A stretch of 64,000 nucleotides of DNA, taken from NCBI RefSeq assembly GCF_024713945.1, contig NC_134678.1:4030001-4094000 (forward strand), given 5' to 3'. Positions 26,127-37,238 of this stretch are shown here, in pieces. The notes below the pieces were generated by a model, which made no database searches, had not been told where the DNA came from, and saw only the letters and a program-made list of their open reading frames with translations. The stretch's first letter is position 1. Each line of letters opens with the position of its first letter. The position numbers were made by a program, and so were the translations under genes. Source of the stretch: Dermatophagoides farinae. Taxonomy: Eukaryota; Arthropoda; Arachnida; Sarcoptiformes; Pyroglyphidae.

Positions 26127-26995
26127 TTGTTGAATGTAAGTAATCTCCGTGTGGCAAACTGAAATTTTACCGTCTAAATATTACCAAAAACCACCATTGT
26201 TTGCAAATTTAATCAATTATGAATATTGTTGAAATGAATTTTATAACACTGATCATCCACTGTTGTTTTATTTGTAATAATAATTATATTTTTTTCATTT
26301 TATTAATCATAATCATATAATATAATAATAATAATTAGATATCAATTTTCAAAAGTTTTTGTTTGTTGGTATCTAGTCTTAAATAAGAATATTCTTAAAA
26401 AACACAATATTCGAATCGTGTGTGTGTGTGTGTGTGTGTTGGAGTTTATGTAGGTGAAAATTTTTTGAATGGAAAATCAATCCTTTTTCATAAATTATAT
26501 GCAAAAGGGATTGATTTTTCATTATTCATTATATGGGCGTAGTTGTTGATGTAATTGGGATTAATATATAGTATATATGGATATCTGTTTCAAAGTTTTA
26601 TAATAAGAAAAAAAAGAGATTCAAAGAATTGAAAAGAAAGAATTCGGTTTGTTTGATGATCCAAATAGAAAGAGTGAAGATATTATATCAAATGAGAGTG
26701 TACGAATGTGTGTGGGGAAAAGGATGGTCGTGGGTTTCATTGATGTCAAATTTTGTGTGAATGATGATAAAAATTCAATGGTTTCAACTCATTCGTAAAC
26801 GTTTTTGCATGCAAAAAGAATTTTCCCAAGATTTATATGTCTCACTTTTGTCGCTGTATTTTATATATTTGCATGTAGGAGTGTTTTTATGTATTCTGCA
26901 TGCAAAGTTCATACACGGGCAAAGAGAATTAGAGTTGTTTTAGATTAGACATGAATAGTCAGCTGAATTGATGTTTTAAAAATACTAATAACTAA
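26127..26995. other. Non-coding spacer between two minus-strand genes
   Basis: 869 bp, AT-rich, with a (GT)10 run at 26419-26439. It should hold the 3' UTR of the helix-hairpin-helix gene to its right and the promoter of the membrane-protein gene to its left. I see no further gene. Confidence 0.6.
26419..26439. repeat. (GT)10 microsatellite
   Basis: Ten GT units in the intergenic spacer. Confidence 0.95.
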
Positions 26996-29900
26996 TCAAG
27001 CTTCAGCACCTGTTGGTTCGGCAGCTGCAACCAAATCTAATCCAGTTTTCTGTTTTTTCATTGGCGGAGCTTCATCCAAAGAAACTTCATCATCACCGAC
27101 TGAATTATCCACAGAATTCTCTTCCGATGGCGTCAACATCCGTGGTTGTTGATTAATGTTCATGTTGGGCGTTAATGATACAGCCATAATCTGTTGTTGA
27201 TGTTGTTCGTCAGTAGAAAGATTAGAATCCTCTTCACCGATACCAGATGATGTGTTTGATGTCGTCGTTTGATTATTGTTACTGTTGATGACAGCAGCAC
27301 CATTAGCGTTACCATTACCATTGACGCCGTTGGCCATTGTTTGTGAGCCAATAATGATGGGCGTTGGCGTACTAGTTGTTATCATAATTGATGGCGGTGA
27401 TCCCAGCGACGAGGGCATTGTGCATACGGCCGACACATCTGAACCGATCGTGGCAGCTGTCGAATCAACCGAACATGATGCAGCACCTTGACTGCTTAAA
27501 TCTTCTTCAGAATATGGAACCGATGCAGATTCGGAATCTTCTAATGATCCATTCAACGATGATTCATTGAGATGGTGGCTCAGCAACACGTCTTGTGATG
27601 ATGATTCATCTCCATCGGCGTCAATCATCGTTGTCGTAGTTGGTGCCATCACGTTTGCATTATCATCTGCTGCATCCGACAATTGTGATACATTATCAGT
27701 ATTGATTGTTGACGTTGTATCATCACCGCGTGGCATAGAATCTAACAGTGTTGGTTTATAATCTTTAATGAGATAATATATCCACAACACCTGATCCACT
27801 TTGTGTGGAGTCCATTTATAATCTGGATCTATGTTGGAGAATAAATAAATTAAGTATATTTTATAAATTCATGGCATTTATTCATCTATTACCTGATTGA
27901 CGGAGCGATTCAGTCTTGTTTCGAAGTTGTTCCGAATAATTGTTGAATTCGGCAATGGTCGAATCGGTGGCTTCAACACCTGGTGTTGATAGCATACCCT
28001 CATCAGACATGAAGGGTGCTTCCTCAGGATAAGCAGCAGCCAACACAGCTGTGGATTAAGGTAATCACAATAATAATCACAATTTGTTTTTTTTTTGAAT
28101 TAGGAATTTTAACACTCACCAGAAGCAGTAGATGGGCCAATACCCTTAAGATTGACCAATTGAGTGATGGCTTGTTGAAGATTTTTTTGATGTTGCAATT
28201 TTTTAAACGCTTTTCTTGTGATATTAACCACTGAAGTTTCTGTATTAATACGAACCAAATCCAACATTTTTGGACGATATTTACCCATCTATGTTCAAAA
28301 GTGCATTATAAATTGATCAATATTAGTACCATTAATAAAAAAAAAATAAATTCGAATCACACTAACCATAAGACGCCATTTGGCAATTTGTACCAATTCT
28401 TCGTAAAGAACATGTGGATCTTTACGTGAATGTATCATTTGTGGTAGCTTCTCTCGAAACCTGTATGGTAATCGAAAATAAAAATCATTGAGATCAAACA
28501 AACAAGATTGAATTTACATATCCATGACTCCAAAATAAAAACAGTTACACATGCGTATGATTTTATTTTATTGAATTTTAGCAATTCTACTATTCCATCC
28601 ATTCATTTATTAATGATGTTAACAACCTGTTGTTATCGCGTCACCATTTGTTATTTCTACTTCATTCATGTTAAGTATATTATTATATGTAAATCAAGAG
28701 AAAAACTTTCAATTTGATTATAAATAAAATATGAATGTCAACGAGTTGCACATTGTGCACTTGATTCTTTCATAGTATATATATGTATGCATGTCTATAT
28801 AATTGATATGATCAAATTTTATCCATTTGATTCTCAATGATGATTCAATCATACATCATCATCATACTCATAAGCTACTATATATATTATAAATATAAAA
28901 GAAAATCACAAAGTTTTCATTCGGGCAAAACAAGAAAAAAAAACAGACGATATTAAGAGCCCGCCATTGAATATAACTTGGCAGAAGCCAAATCAATGAT
29001 AATTATTATTTTGTGTTTTGATCATAATGTAATGAAACACCGTGTGTACCTCTTACTCTCTCTCTCTCTTTCCCTGCGCCACGATCCGAACCACTACAAA
29101 AATTGTATATTTATTTCCGTTATTATTATCATTAGGAGATTTACCCCGTGTATGTTGATGACCGTAATCATTAATATATACACCACGTGGACTTGAATTT
29201 CCTATTGATTGTTTTGTTTTCGCCTTATATTCAAAAAGTGTATGTTGAACATTTGGCTCAATAATGCATGTATTATATATCTGTGATTGACATTTGCTAG
29301 CAATAGAATATTTCCACCACATGATTAACAAAATATGAGTGTAAACATTATTCCCTTTTACAAGAAATAGTGTCTTATTGTAGAAAAACACATTTTGTTT
29401 TCTGGTTGCTGGAAAATGGGTTCCAAAATCTGAATGCCAGAATTCAAACTTCACAAAGGTAGATGGCGTTCATAAATCGATTAGTATATAATAATTTTTC
29501 ATACAGTAAAGAATTCAATGATTAAAAAAAAGTACATATTTAGCAAACTAACATCAAAGAGATGTGTATATTTATTTGTATTATCACGTGTAAGCCACCT
29601 TCTCAAATATCCTTAACCCAGTGACCTTTGGTCTTTTGATAGTTGTAGATAGAATTGTATAAGTCTAGACATAGTGGTAGATATATGATAATTATAAATG
29701 AAAATGATAGAATTATTATAACTGTGTTGAGTCCAATAACACCATCTTTATGAATAGGAAAAAAAACAAAAAGAGAAAGAAAAAGAATAAATAAATAAAC
29801 AGACGACATGAAACATTTTCAACAAGAACCAAACGAAAAAAAAAATCTATCCAAACCCCAATGAACCAGCACAATGAATTGTATGACTGACAATGTTTCT

Positions 29901-31115
29901 CGTATACACAAGACTGAGAGAAAGAAAGAGAAAAATGAGGATTGATTTAAATTGTAGGCCTGATTCTTTCTTTCACATTTCTAAACTCTATATTCTCTAT
30001 ACTAAAGGAAAAAAAATTTATTTGGCGACCTGATTGCCGGCTGTTAAGCTAACTAAAAAAAATGGAATTAATGGATGGGAATGAAAAAAAAGTGAGAGCA
30101 AAAAACAGCTGATTTTATTACATATTATGGAAGGCGCCAATGCAATGCGTGAATAGTATATTTGATTATTAATCGAAAAGACACTCGATTTTATTCTTGT
30201 GTCTACTTGAATTTTTAAATCATCTTTTACTACCTATTCGTCGTTAACATAAATGATTGGATTTCAATTTCTATTTATTGGTGTAGGAATTGTTATTTTT
30301 CCTGAATGAATGAATTCGATTCTAACAGAATATATATTTTTTTACAAACATATAGAGTTATTCCAATTTTATCAGAAATTAGCTAAAATATCTATCAAAG
30401 GACATTGCCGTTATAAATTAAACTTTGACAGTGACCGTCATTCATCCATTAATAGACACAAGAGTTCCTGAATGATTGTGTGTTTATGCACAGTATATGA
30501 GTGACATTCAATGTTCATTTTTGAGTGTGTGTTTCATTCGATTCTTTTTTTGGGAGCCACGTTATGTGTGTCGTTCTACTGTTGTTGCTGTTGTTGTTGT
30601 TGTTGTTATTTGTTATAGTATGTCTGTCTATCTGCCGGTCGAATGCGTTCGAAATGTTGATGATGCTGTTGCCAATCGTTACTATTAACTAACAGATGAT
30701 GATGATGACGGGCAAGAAATAGAAGGGGAAAAAATTTAAATTTTTTTATCATCATTTGGCGCGAACCAAAACGATAATTATTGTTGGAATTTATCTTGAA
30801 TTGATCGGTGATCTATTCAATTACTACTACTTGATAAAACAATGTGGCTGATGTGACATTTTTTATTATTGAAAAATGGCAAACGAACATTAAATGCAAG
30901 AGTTTGTGTCATGGAATTATAATAGTGCGTAATAATATAATAATAACTACTTACCATGTATCTAATTTGATGAATTCTTCTGGACCACCTTTTTTTGATG
31001 ACCGTTGATCGGCCTTCAATTTGATAGCATCACGACGAAGCTCATATACAAAACGCCATTGATTTGGTGACGCTTTTTGGAAAAATGCCAAACTAGAATC
31101 TGTTGGTTCAACCAT
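26996..31115 (-). CDS. Uncharacterised protein with a helix-hairpin-helix motif
   Basis: Five exons, minus strand: 31115-30955, 28460-28367, 28288-28120, 28048-27893 and 27828-26996. Every junction is GT-AG and in frame, giving 470 aa. Exon 1 begins MVEPTDSSLAFFQKASPNQW. The core at about 85-165 includes ITQLVNLKGIGPSTASAVLA followed by AAYPEEAPFMSDEG. GIGPSTAS is a classic helix-hairpin-helix DNA-backbone motif of the kind seen in HhH-GPD glycosylases, but I see no catalytic Lys/Asp arrangement. A further conserved-looking block is KVDQVLWIYYLIKDYKPTLL. The last about 250 residues are acidic, N/S/T-rich and disordered, with an MKKQK basic patch near the end that may act in nuclear localisation. 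DNA binding is inference from the motif. Intron 1 is 2.5 kb; the other three are 64-78 nt. Confidence 0.85.
28461..30954. other. Long intron 1 of the helix-hairpin-helix gene
   Basis: 2.5 kb, about 40 times longer than the gene's other introns. It is AT-rich, with simple repeats including CTCTCT near 29055 and GTT repeats near 30590. A 133-codon open frame without ATG lies on the minus strand at 29053-29454, but it lacks splice context and resembles nothing known. The length suggests regulatory elements or an alternative first exon; this is inference. Confidence 0.55.
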
Positions 31116-32226
31116 TTGAATCAGCCGTTTTTCAGATTTTTGAGATTATCAGATTTTCACAGTGTTGTCAATGAGAAAAAATGTTTTAAATGAATTTTCT
31201 AAATCACAAAAATGTTAAATGGGCGCCGAATAGATCACGATGATGATGATATACTACAACACGATTCAAAGCAAAATAAATTTCAAGAATCAGGTGTTTG
31301 AATTCTTAGAAACAATACAATCGAAACTCAATATGGTTATGTTCAAATAGCAATAATATTTAGGGATTTTAATGTGATGATGGCCTGGCCGACAACAACA
31401 CCGTGGTTATTATATGTCTCAGTCTCCTGTTTGTAATATCGTATATTGCGAGTTGAATCAAATTATATTGTGGTTGTTGTTGTTGTCGAGCAGTTTTGGC
31501 TTGGTTGTTGTCGTATAAAAACTTTACTTTAATCACATCAGTCCAGCAGTGTTTGTGTGGCTTTTGATGAAACAACACAGTCTCAACTACGATGATAATG
31601 ATGATCAAAGCAATCGACAAAAAAAACGAATGAATGCTTGCTTTCTAATATAGATATGACTATGTTACAAACACAACGAAAAAAAAATGCTATGTTGGCA
31701 ACGACAACAACAAGATGAGACTCACCATTGGCTCAATGCTACATGCAGTGTATGCATTTGCTTTTCTTTTGGTTAATAGCAAATGTTCGTAAAAGGCCAA
31801 CATTTTTGGCTAATATACGCATGCGTTATTTTTCTATTCTTTAAAAGAGCTTAGATTCGAGTTTACTGTATACAACAAATAATGCATTTATATTATACAT
31901 AGATACATAGACATTCATGCAAGAGATTGTGCCCCACCAAAAATAAATCATCAATACGCATGCGGGGGCAGGATACGAGTAAATACGAGATGTGATCAAC
32001 GTCAACATACGATATGCTTGTTTTGATTATAGCCATGGCAAGAGCTACAATACTCTTTTACAGGCTATTTCAATGACCCGTTTGTCGTAGTCATAATGAA
32101 GAATGTTTTAGTATAGAGTTATTATTATATGATGATAAGTGCCATAAAAAATAAAATAATTCCAATTCTAATATCGATCATTCACAATGAATGAGAATAG
32201 CGGTGAAAGAACTTTTATGGAATATA
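31116..32226. other. Non-coding, upstream of the helix-hairpin-helix gene
   Basis: AT-rich sequence with no supportable gene. It should include the promoter of the minus-strand gene starting at 31115. Confidence 0.5.
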
Positions 32227-32484
32227 TCAAAACAACATAATGATTTTTCTAGATGCTAACTCAGGAATACTTGTGGAACAGAATTGATAACGGTCAATCG
32301 GATAAAATTTGGTAAATTGTTCTAAAATTCCACTTCCAACTATTCCCATCCGATTGTATATAATCTGCAAAGGCAAAAGTTCATTGCATTCGTCAAGTTC
32401 CGGAAAATTGAAAAGACGACGATTCATAATGGGATCTATTTTCACCAACTTATTATTGAACAGAGAATGATGACGCCGGTACAT
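32227..32484 (-). pseudogene. Possible NUDT9/ADP-ribose-hydrolase-like fragment
   Basis: An isolated 86-codon open frame. The stretch LPLQIIYNRMGIVGSGILEQ, preceded by NNKLVKIDPIMNRR, resembles the NUDT9-homology block 'PLNPxGRTGIxGRGLL' that precedes the Nudix fold in NUDT9 and TRPM2. The conserved Arg-Thr and second Arg-Gly are changed, and no Nudix box (GX5EX7REUXEEXGU) follows within the next few hundred bases. A plausible acceptor (CGCAG, about 32523) precedes it but leads into another frame. Best read as a decayed exon or gene fragment; it could also be chance. Confidence 0.3.
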
Positions 32485-34624
32485 GATGGATAACCACCGT
32501 CACGAATACCCGAATTGGAACAAACTGCGAATAGGTAAAAAAAATTAAGTTCTTTTCTAATTATCAGAGCCAATCAACACACAGTACCGATGAGCGTGTG
32601 AGTAAGAAACGAAAAAAAAAAAATTTCGCGCTAATAAAAGAAGCAAAAATTTGAATCTGTTTGGAGGCAGCAAGTTGATTGGTATATGTGATCCTCATTG
32701 ATCGAATTGAATTGATAGAGATACGACTAATAACGGAGTGAATGATGTGAGAGAATGAATTGAACCTGAAAACCATTTTATTTTATGCAAGTAGATGTCG
32801 TTCGTATTGAAAATTAAATTTTTCACAATTCTTGGCAGAAAAAACTGTCAATTTTCATTGATTACTCAAATTTCGGAAAACGAGATTCAAATTCTTAAAA
32901 TTTGTGAACAGAAAAAAAACGGCATAGACACATTGATTTGATCGAAATGTGCACACGTGTGTTTTTGTGTCGATGTATACAGACAGAAGGCATGTCGCCG
33001 GGCATCATTTTTTTTTTAGTCGATTCTTCATTCATTCATTCATTCATTCTGTATTGTTGGTTATTGTTGAATAAGAAAAAAAAATAGTTTATCCACTTTC
33101 ATTTGGTCGTCATTTCTGTCGTCTGTTATTTATTAGTTAGTGCTATTATTTGAAAAAAAAAATTTTTACCACGCTATCCGTTTACGGTGGCAATATATAA
33201 CCACACGGTGAACAACAGAAAGATTGAAAAGCTATCTTTTTTTTGTAGTGAGAAAGAGAAATGAATATTGGATAAAGGAAAAAAAAGGAAACGAAAAATA
33301 TATAAAGAAAACAGATGACGATTCAAATTTGATGGCGCCAAGAAAATTTTCAATTCAAAAGTTGTTGTTGTGTCCAATATGAATATCCAGTTCGTTTAGA
33401 TTGTTGTAGATATGTTATGAATAGAATTCAATAATCCATGAGACGGATGAAACGATTTGTTTTGATTCGTCATTCGTCTTATTCATTGTTATTTGGATTT
33501 CATATTCTACCATATGATGATGATGATGATTATATGGCTTGATTGCGGTGGCAGTGTCAATCAATTTTTTTTTCTTCCTTTCGAAATGTCCAGTCATTTC
33601 CCAAATGTCCATCTGCTCTATAAAAAAAATTACATTTTTTCAGTATGATTGAATGGTAGTACCATTCATTAGGGTCCCTTTACGGTTTTTATGCATTTTC
33701 CATTATTTTCTCTCTATTTCTCCCTATTAGAGTTATTGGTAAAAATTGCGCTTTTGACTTGGGTTTTTTCCATCATAGCAAATAGCATTATTTGCATGCA
33801 TTCATTTCGCTGGAAATAACGAAATGTTCTGTATAAATGTAAACGTCGATGGCAGAAAAAAGCCTTTTCAATGTTTGTGTGTTGTTTACGGCCATCATCG
33901 TCATCATCATTCCTAATCGTGTTTCGAAGTTCTGCATTCTCAGTACGCCATCATTATTGAATCGACAAACGGTAGAGGAAAAGAAACTACAACAATAAAA
34001 ACAACAGCCATATATTCAATCACACACACATACACTGTACTTAGAAAAGCTTTTCTTTCTTTCGACGATTGCGTGGTTGTTTTATACGCATGTCGAATAC
34101 AAATCAACTAAAATGTGACAAGCTGCTTATTCGCACACACACAGAAACTCAAACTAGACAAGAGCTTTTTTGTATATTTTCGATCGTACGAAATTCTGTA
34201 TCATTGATGGGGGAGACAAAAAAGCTACATTCATTATATCGAGTATCTCTCTCTTTCAAAAATAATACGTAAAGCTCCTGGCCGGATTCATCATCATCAA
34301 CAATAATAATAATAATAAATACCATAGAACCTACGCATATAAAGCCTGTATAAGTGTCTCTAAATTGGGAACAAAATATCAAAAAACCGGCCCTCTGATG
34401 GCTATCTAATGTCGAATTGGTACAAGCCTCGTTCATATATGTTTGGGAAAATTGTATAAATATACAAAATTCGTTCCGTACATATAAACAACAGAAACAT
34501 TATGAATGATCATCATTTCATTCATTGGCAGCAAACGCAGCCATCCAATCATCCACATCAATCGACAAACACACACAGACAAGCAAACTATTTATTTCTC
34601 CTTTATACCAACATTCATTTAGAG
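32485..34624. other. Non-coding, AT-rich
   Basis: No supportable gene. It includes (CATT)n near 33027-33047 and a 19-bp near-perfect palindrome at 33650-33668. Confidence 0.5.
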
Positions 34625-34703
34625 CAGTGATTCTCAACCTTTTTTTTGTTGCGACACACTTAACAATTTCAAAATTTGGCGGCAGAGTGGTTGAGAATCA
34701 CTG
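34625..34703. mobile_element. hAT-type MITE, 79 bp, with target-site duplications
   Basis: The left end reads CAGTGATTCTCAACC and the right end is its exact inverse (GGTTGAGAATCACTG): 15-bp perfect terminal inverted repeats. The element is flanked on both sides by the identical 8-mer ATTTAGAG (34617-34624 and 34704-34711), and an 8-bp target-site duplication is the hAT hallmark. The termini closely resemble CAGTGGTTCTCAACC-type ends of known hAT families. The 49-bp interior (T-run, then TTGCGACACAC) has no coding capacity, so the element is non-autonomous. Perfect repeats and target sites imply a fairly recent insertion. Confidence 0.9.
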
Positions 34704-34711
34704 ATTTAGAG

Positions 34712-36307
34712 TTAGTAAGGCTTCGATTTATGCCCATAGATCGGATGGCCAAAAAAACTTTACAAAAAAAACCAGCAGTCATGTCTGTGTGTGTTTCTCT
34801 ATGTATATCAAGCCTTGAGTACACACAACACAGACATTATCATCAAAATTGGGATCGGTTCGTTTGTTTCATAATGCTTGTCCAAAATGTTCATGCCATT
34901 TTACATTGTATTTGAGCGAATGTAAAAGCCATTGGTGCATTCAGCAAGTACTTTTCGGAAATGGATATAAATGGCATGTGCGCCGACGCAGGCAATCTCT
35001 TTCTCTCAAAATTGTATGGGCTTTTTTCTCTGTAGTTTTCTCGCAACTCAATTATCGTTTGGTTCGTTGGTCGTCGTCATCATCATCATGAGACTCGTCG
35101 ACCAGTCAGCCAACCAAAAATGTTATTGAAGTGGAGAGATCCCATCCAATTTATTTCCAACCTCACCAAATGGCATAGCAGATTATGTTGAATGGAATAG
35201 AAAATAAGAAAAATGAAACGAGAAAAAAATATAGTTGAATTGAATAATACAAACACGATTTGGATAGTGTTAAAAAACACATCCAACTTTACCAAAAAAC
35301 ATACTAAAGGAAAATGAAAAAACTTGAATTTTTTTTTCACATTTTTCTCCCGCCAACGACTACGATGATGACTAATATCATGTGTGTACTAAAGAATTCT
35401 TCATTTGTTTGGTGATTATTGGATAGATTTGATTGAAAAAATATAAGTACAAAAGTATTTGGACAGATTTACTTGTCAATCCTATCAGATCATAAGTTAG
35501 GGTTGCCATATTTTTTTTTTTTTTTGAAACAGAATCTTTGGTTATTAACAAGTATTATTTTCATTAAGTCAGGTTTAGATTAACAATGTTGATTTAGTCA
35601 TAGGTTATAAACTGATTACTAATGATTGCAAGCCGTCATTTTGGATAATTTTATGCCTTGATCACATATTGAATAGGAAACGCCCCTGACATTGATCATG
35701 ATCAGATTTCTAATAAGTCATCATTCAGTATCGATCGAATGAACGGTGAGAAAAAAAACGCCTAGTTAAATTCATGGTCCACAAAACTGATAAATAAAAC
35801 AGCAACAATATATACAAGATTTGTCTGAATTGATTTGACATATCTATAGATGTGTAATAAATGAGATTTTTTTTCGCGCTTTCATTATAATTTGAAAAAA
35901 TAGATCCACCATACACACACATGAGAATGTCAGTCAAGTGGCCCTAAGCATATAGTAACATGAACCAAGAAAATTCTTTTTTTAGTCGGGCCCACATGCA
36001 AGACATAGCACACGTTTTTCTAGCCGAGGATTGCCGGTTATCTGTTCGTTGTAATGTCGGCAACACATCTTTTTGTCTGCTGAATTAATTAAATGCACCC
36101 ATTATGTAATAATACAGCCATTGTTTAAATGTTGGTTTTTATTCATCACACAAGTTGAAGACATTTCAAAAAGGTTTTAATCATGATTTGAATGAAATTA
36201 ATTTAGTTTCATTGCCTGATAAATATACAACAACAACGACATCGATTTAATTACTTTTTCTTAAAGAAAGATCATCTGCCATCTATTGTCGATATTGTTC
36301 ACTGTAT
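34712..36307. other. Non-coding, AT-rich
   Basis: No supportable gene between the MITE and the minus-strand gene ending at 36308. It includes a T-run at about 35512-35525. Open frames are short and low-complexity. Confidence 0.5.
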
Positions 36308-36889
36308 TTAAGACCATTTTATTCGGATTGGAAGAATGGGCCAAAATGGTGGCTGATGGCGATCACAATATTTTTCAAAATTATATTGCAAATCATTTTC
36401 CATTTCAATTAAATTTTTCAACGCCAACGGTTTTTCATCACCATAAACGCGTGAATAATGATGCATTTTTTTCCCCTCAGATCGTATGTGAGACAGCATC
36501 AGCAATTGGTAGTGATCATTGGTAGATTCTTCGAAATCATCATCTGAATTATCAGGAGCTTTTGATCGAATTGAATAGGATTCGGTTTGACTGAGATCGA
36601 CATATTGGAACCAATCATTATTGGAATTTTCATGTTTACGTTGACGCTCTAGTTCTTGTTGATGTCGGTGCGTTATTTCCAATGTTTTTAAATATTCCGG
36701 ATCAATTTCATCACAGTTAGTAGTATGATGATGATTGTTATCATCAATAGGTTTGCTATCGGCAACATCATTGGAATGCGAAAAAACTTGATCAATAGAC
36801 GTCAAACCTTGATATCCATTCATCCGTAGCCAATTATGGCAATGATTATGATGTTGTCGATAAAATGAATAACAATTTGAAAGTGACAT
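36308..36889 (-). CDS. Unrecognised 193-aa protein, second ORF of a dicistron-like pair
   Basis: 193 aa, single exon. Visible parts: His/Asn-rich N-terminus, a predicted helix at about 62-86 (DPEYLKTLEITHRHQQELER), an acidic Ser/Asp stretch at about 105-125 (DNSDDDFEES), and a C-terminal module SRVYGDEKPLALKNLIEMEN ending FEKYCDRHQPPFWPILPIRI. That last part looks like a conserved domain, but I cannot name the family. Its ATG lies only 12 nt after the stop of the upstream 46-aa micropeptide ORF on the same strand, so the two probably share one mRNA. Confidence 0.75.
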   Translation of the reverse strand: MSLSNCYSFYRQHHNHCHNWLRMNGYQGLTSIDQVFSHSNDVADSKPIDDNNHHHTTNCDEIDPEYLKTLEITHRHQQELERQRKHENSNNDWFQYVDLSQTESYSIRSKAPDNSDDDFEESTNDHYQLLMLSHIRSEGKKMHHYSRVYGDEKPLALKNLIEMENDLQYNFEKYCDRHQPPFWPILPIRIKWS

Positions 36890-36901
36890 TTTATAAATTA
36901 A

Positions 36902-37042
36902 CTAGTTATTGACAAACATTTGAAATCCCATCCATGCCAAAAACACAAAAAATACGGTAGCTATGAACGAAGACGGAATCAAAAATAAATAATACCAAAT
37001 ATCTTCTACAAAGAAAATTTGCTCGCTGGTATCGTTATCCAT
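36902..37042 (-). CDS. 46-aa single-pass membrane micropeptide, first ORF of a dicistron-like pair
   Basis: An ORF of 46 codons plus TAG, beginning MDNDTSEQIFFVEDIWYYLF. An acidic N-terminus is followed by a strongly hydrophobic segment at about 18-42 (LFLIPSSFIATVFFVFLAWM) and a short GFQMFVNN tail: a typical small integral membrane protein. It is not assignable to a named SMIM family from sequence alone. Support for it being real: coherent membrane topology, a position right at the head of the transcription unit, 12-nt spacing to the next ATG, and only 196 nt from its ATG to the divergent AMACR start. It could instead act as an upstream ORF regulating the 193-aa protein. Confidence 0.68.
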   Translation of the reverse strand: MDNDTSEQIFFVEDIWYYLFLIPSSFIATVFFVFLAWMGFQMFVNN

Positions 37043-37238
37043 TCGTTAGAATTTTTCCAATGAATCAACAAATAATTGAAAAAGCTCGTGAGAAAGTTTC
37101 CAGGAATATCGTTTCGAAAGATATTTTCATGTGAGCTTTCTGCTTCTATCATCATCATTGTTTATAAGGTACATATGTTTTTATTTGCTTATTTTATTTC
37201 GAAACCATTTATTGCCAACCTAATTTCTAGTGATCACA
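37043..37238. promoter_or_regulatory. Divergent promoter region between the micropeptide unit and AMACR
   Basis: 196 bp separate two divergent start codons. On the plus strand a possible 5'-UTR intron is visible: donor AAG|GTACAT at about 37168 and acceptor TTTCTAG at 37224-37230, just before the AMACR ATG. A plus-strand upstream ORF starts at 37060 (MNQQIIEKAR...) and ends near 37134. If the intron is real, both promoters must fit into roughly 100 bp. Confidence 0.5.

Noticed and set aside
29053-29454. 133-codon minus-strand open frame inside the long intron of the helix-hairpin-helix gene
   Set aside because: No ATG at its start, no plausible splice partners, mixed low-complexity composition and no family resemblance.
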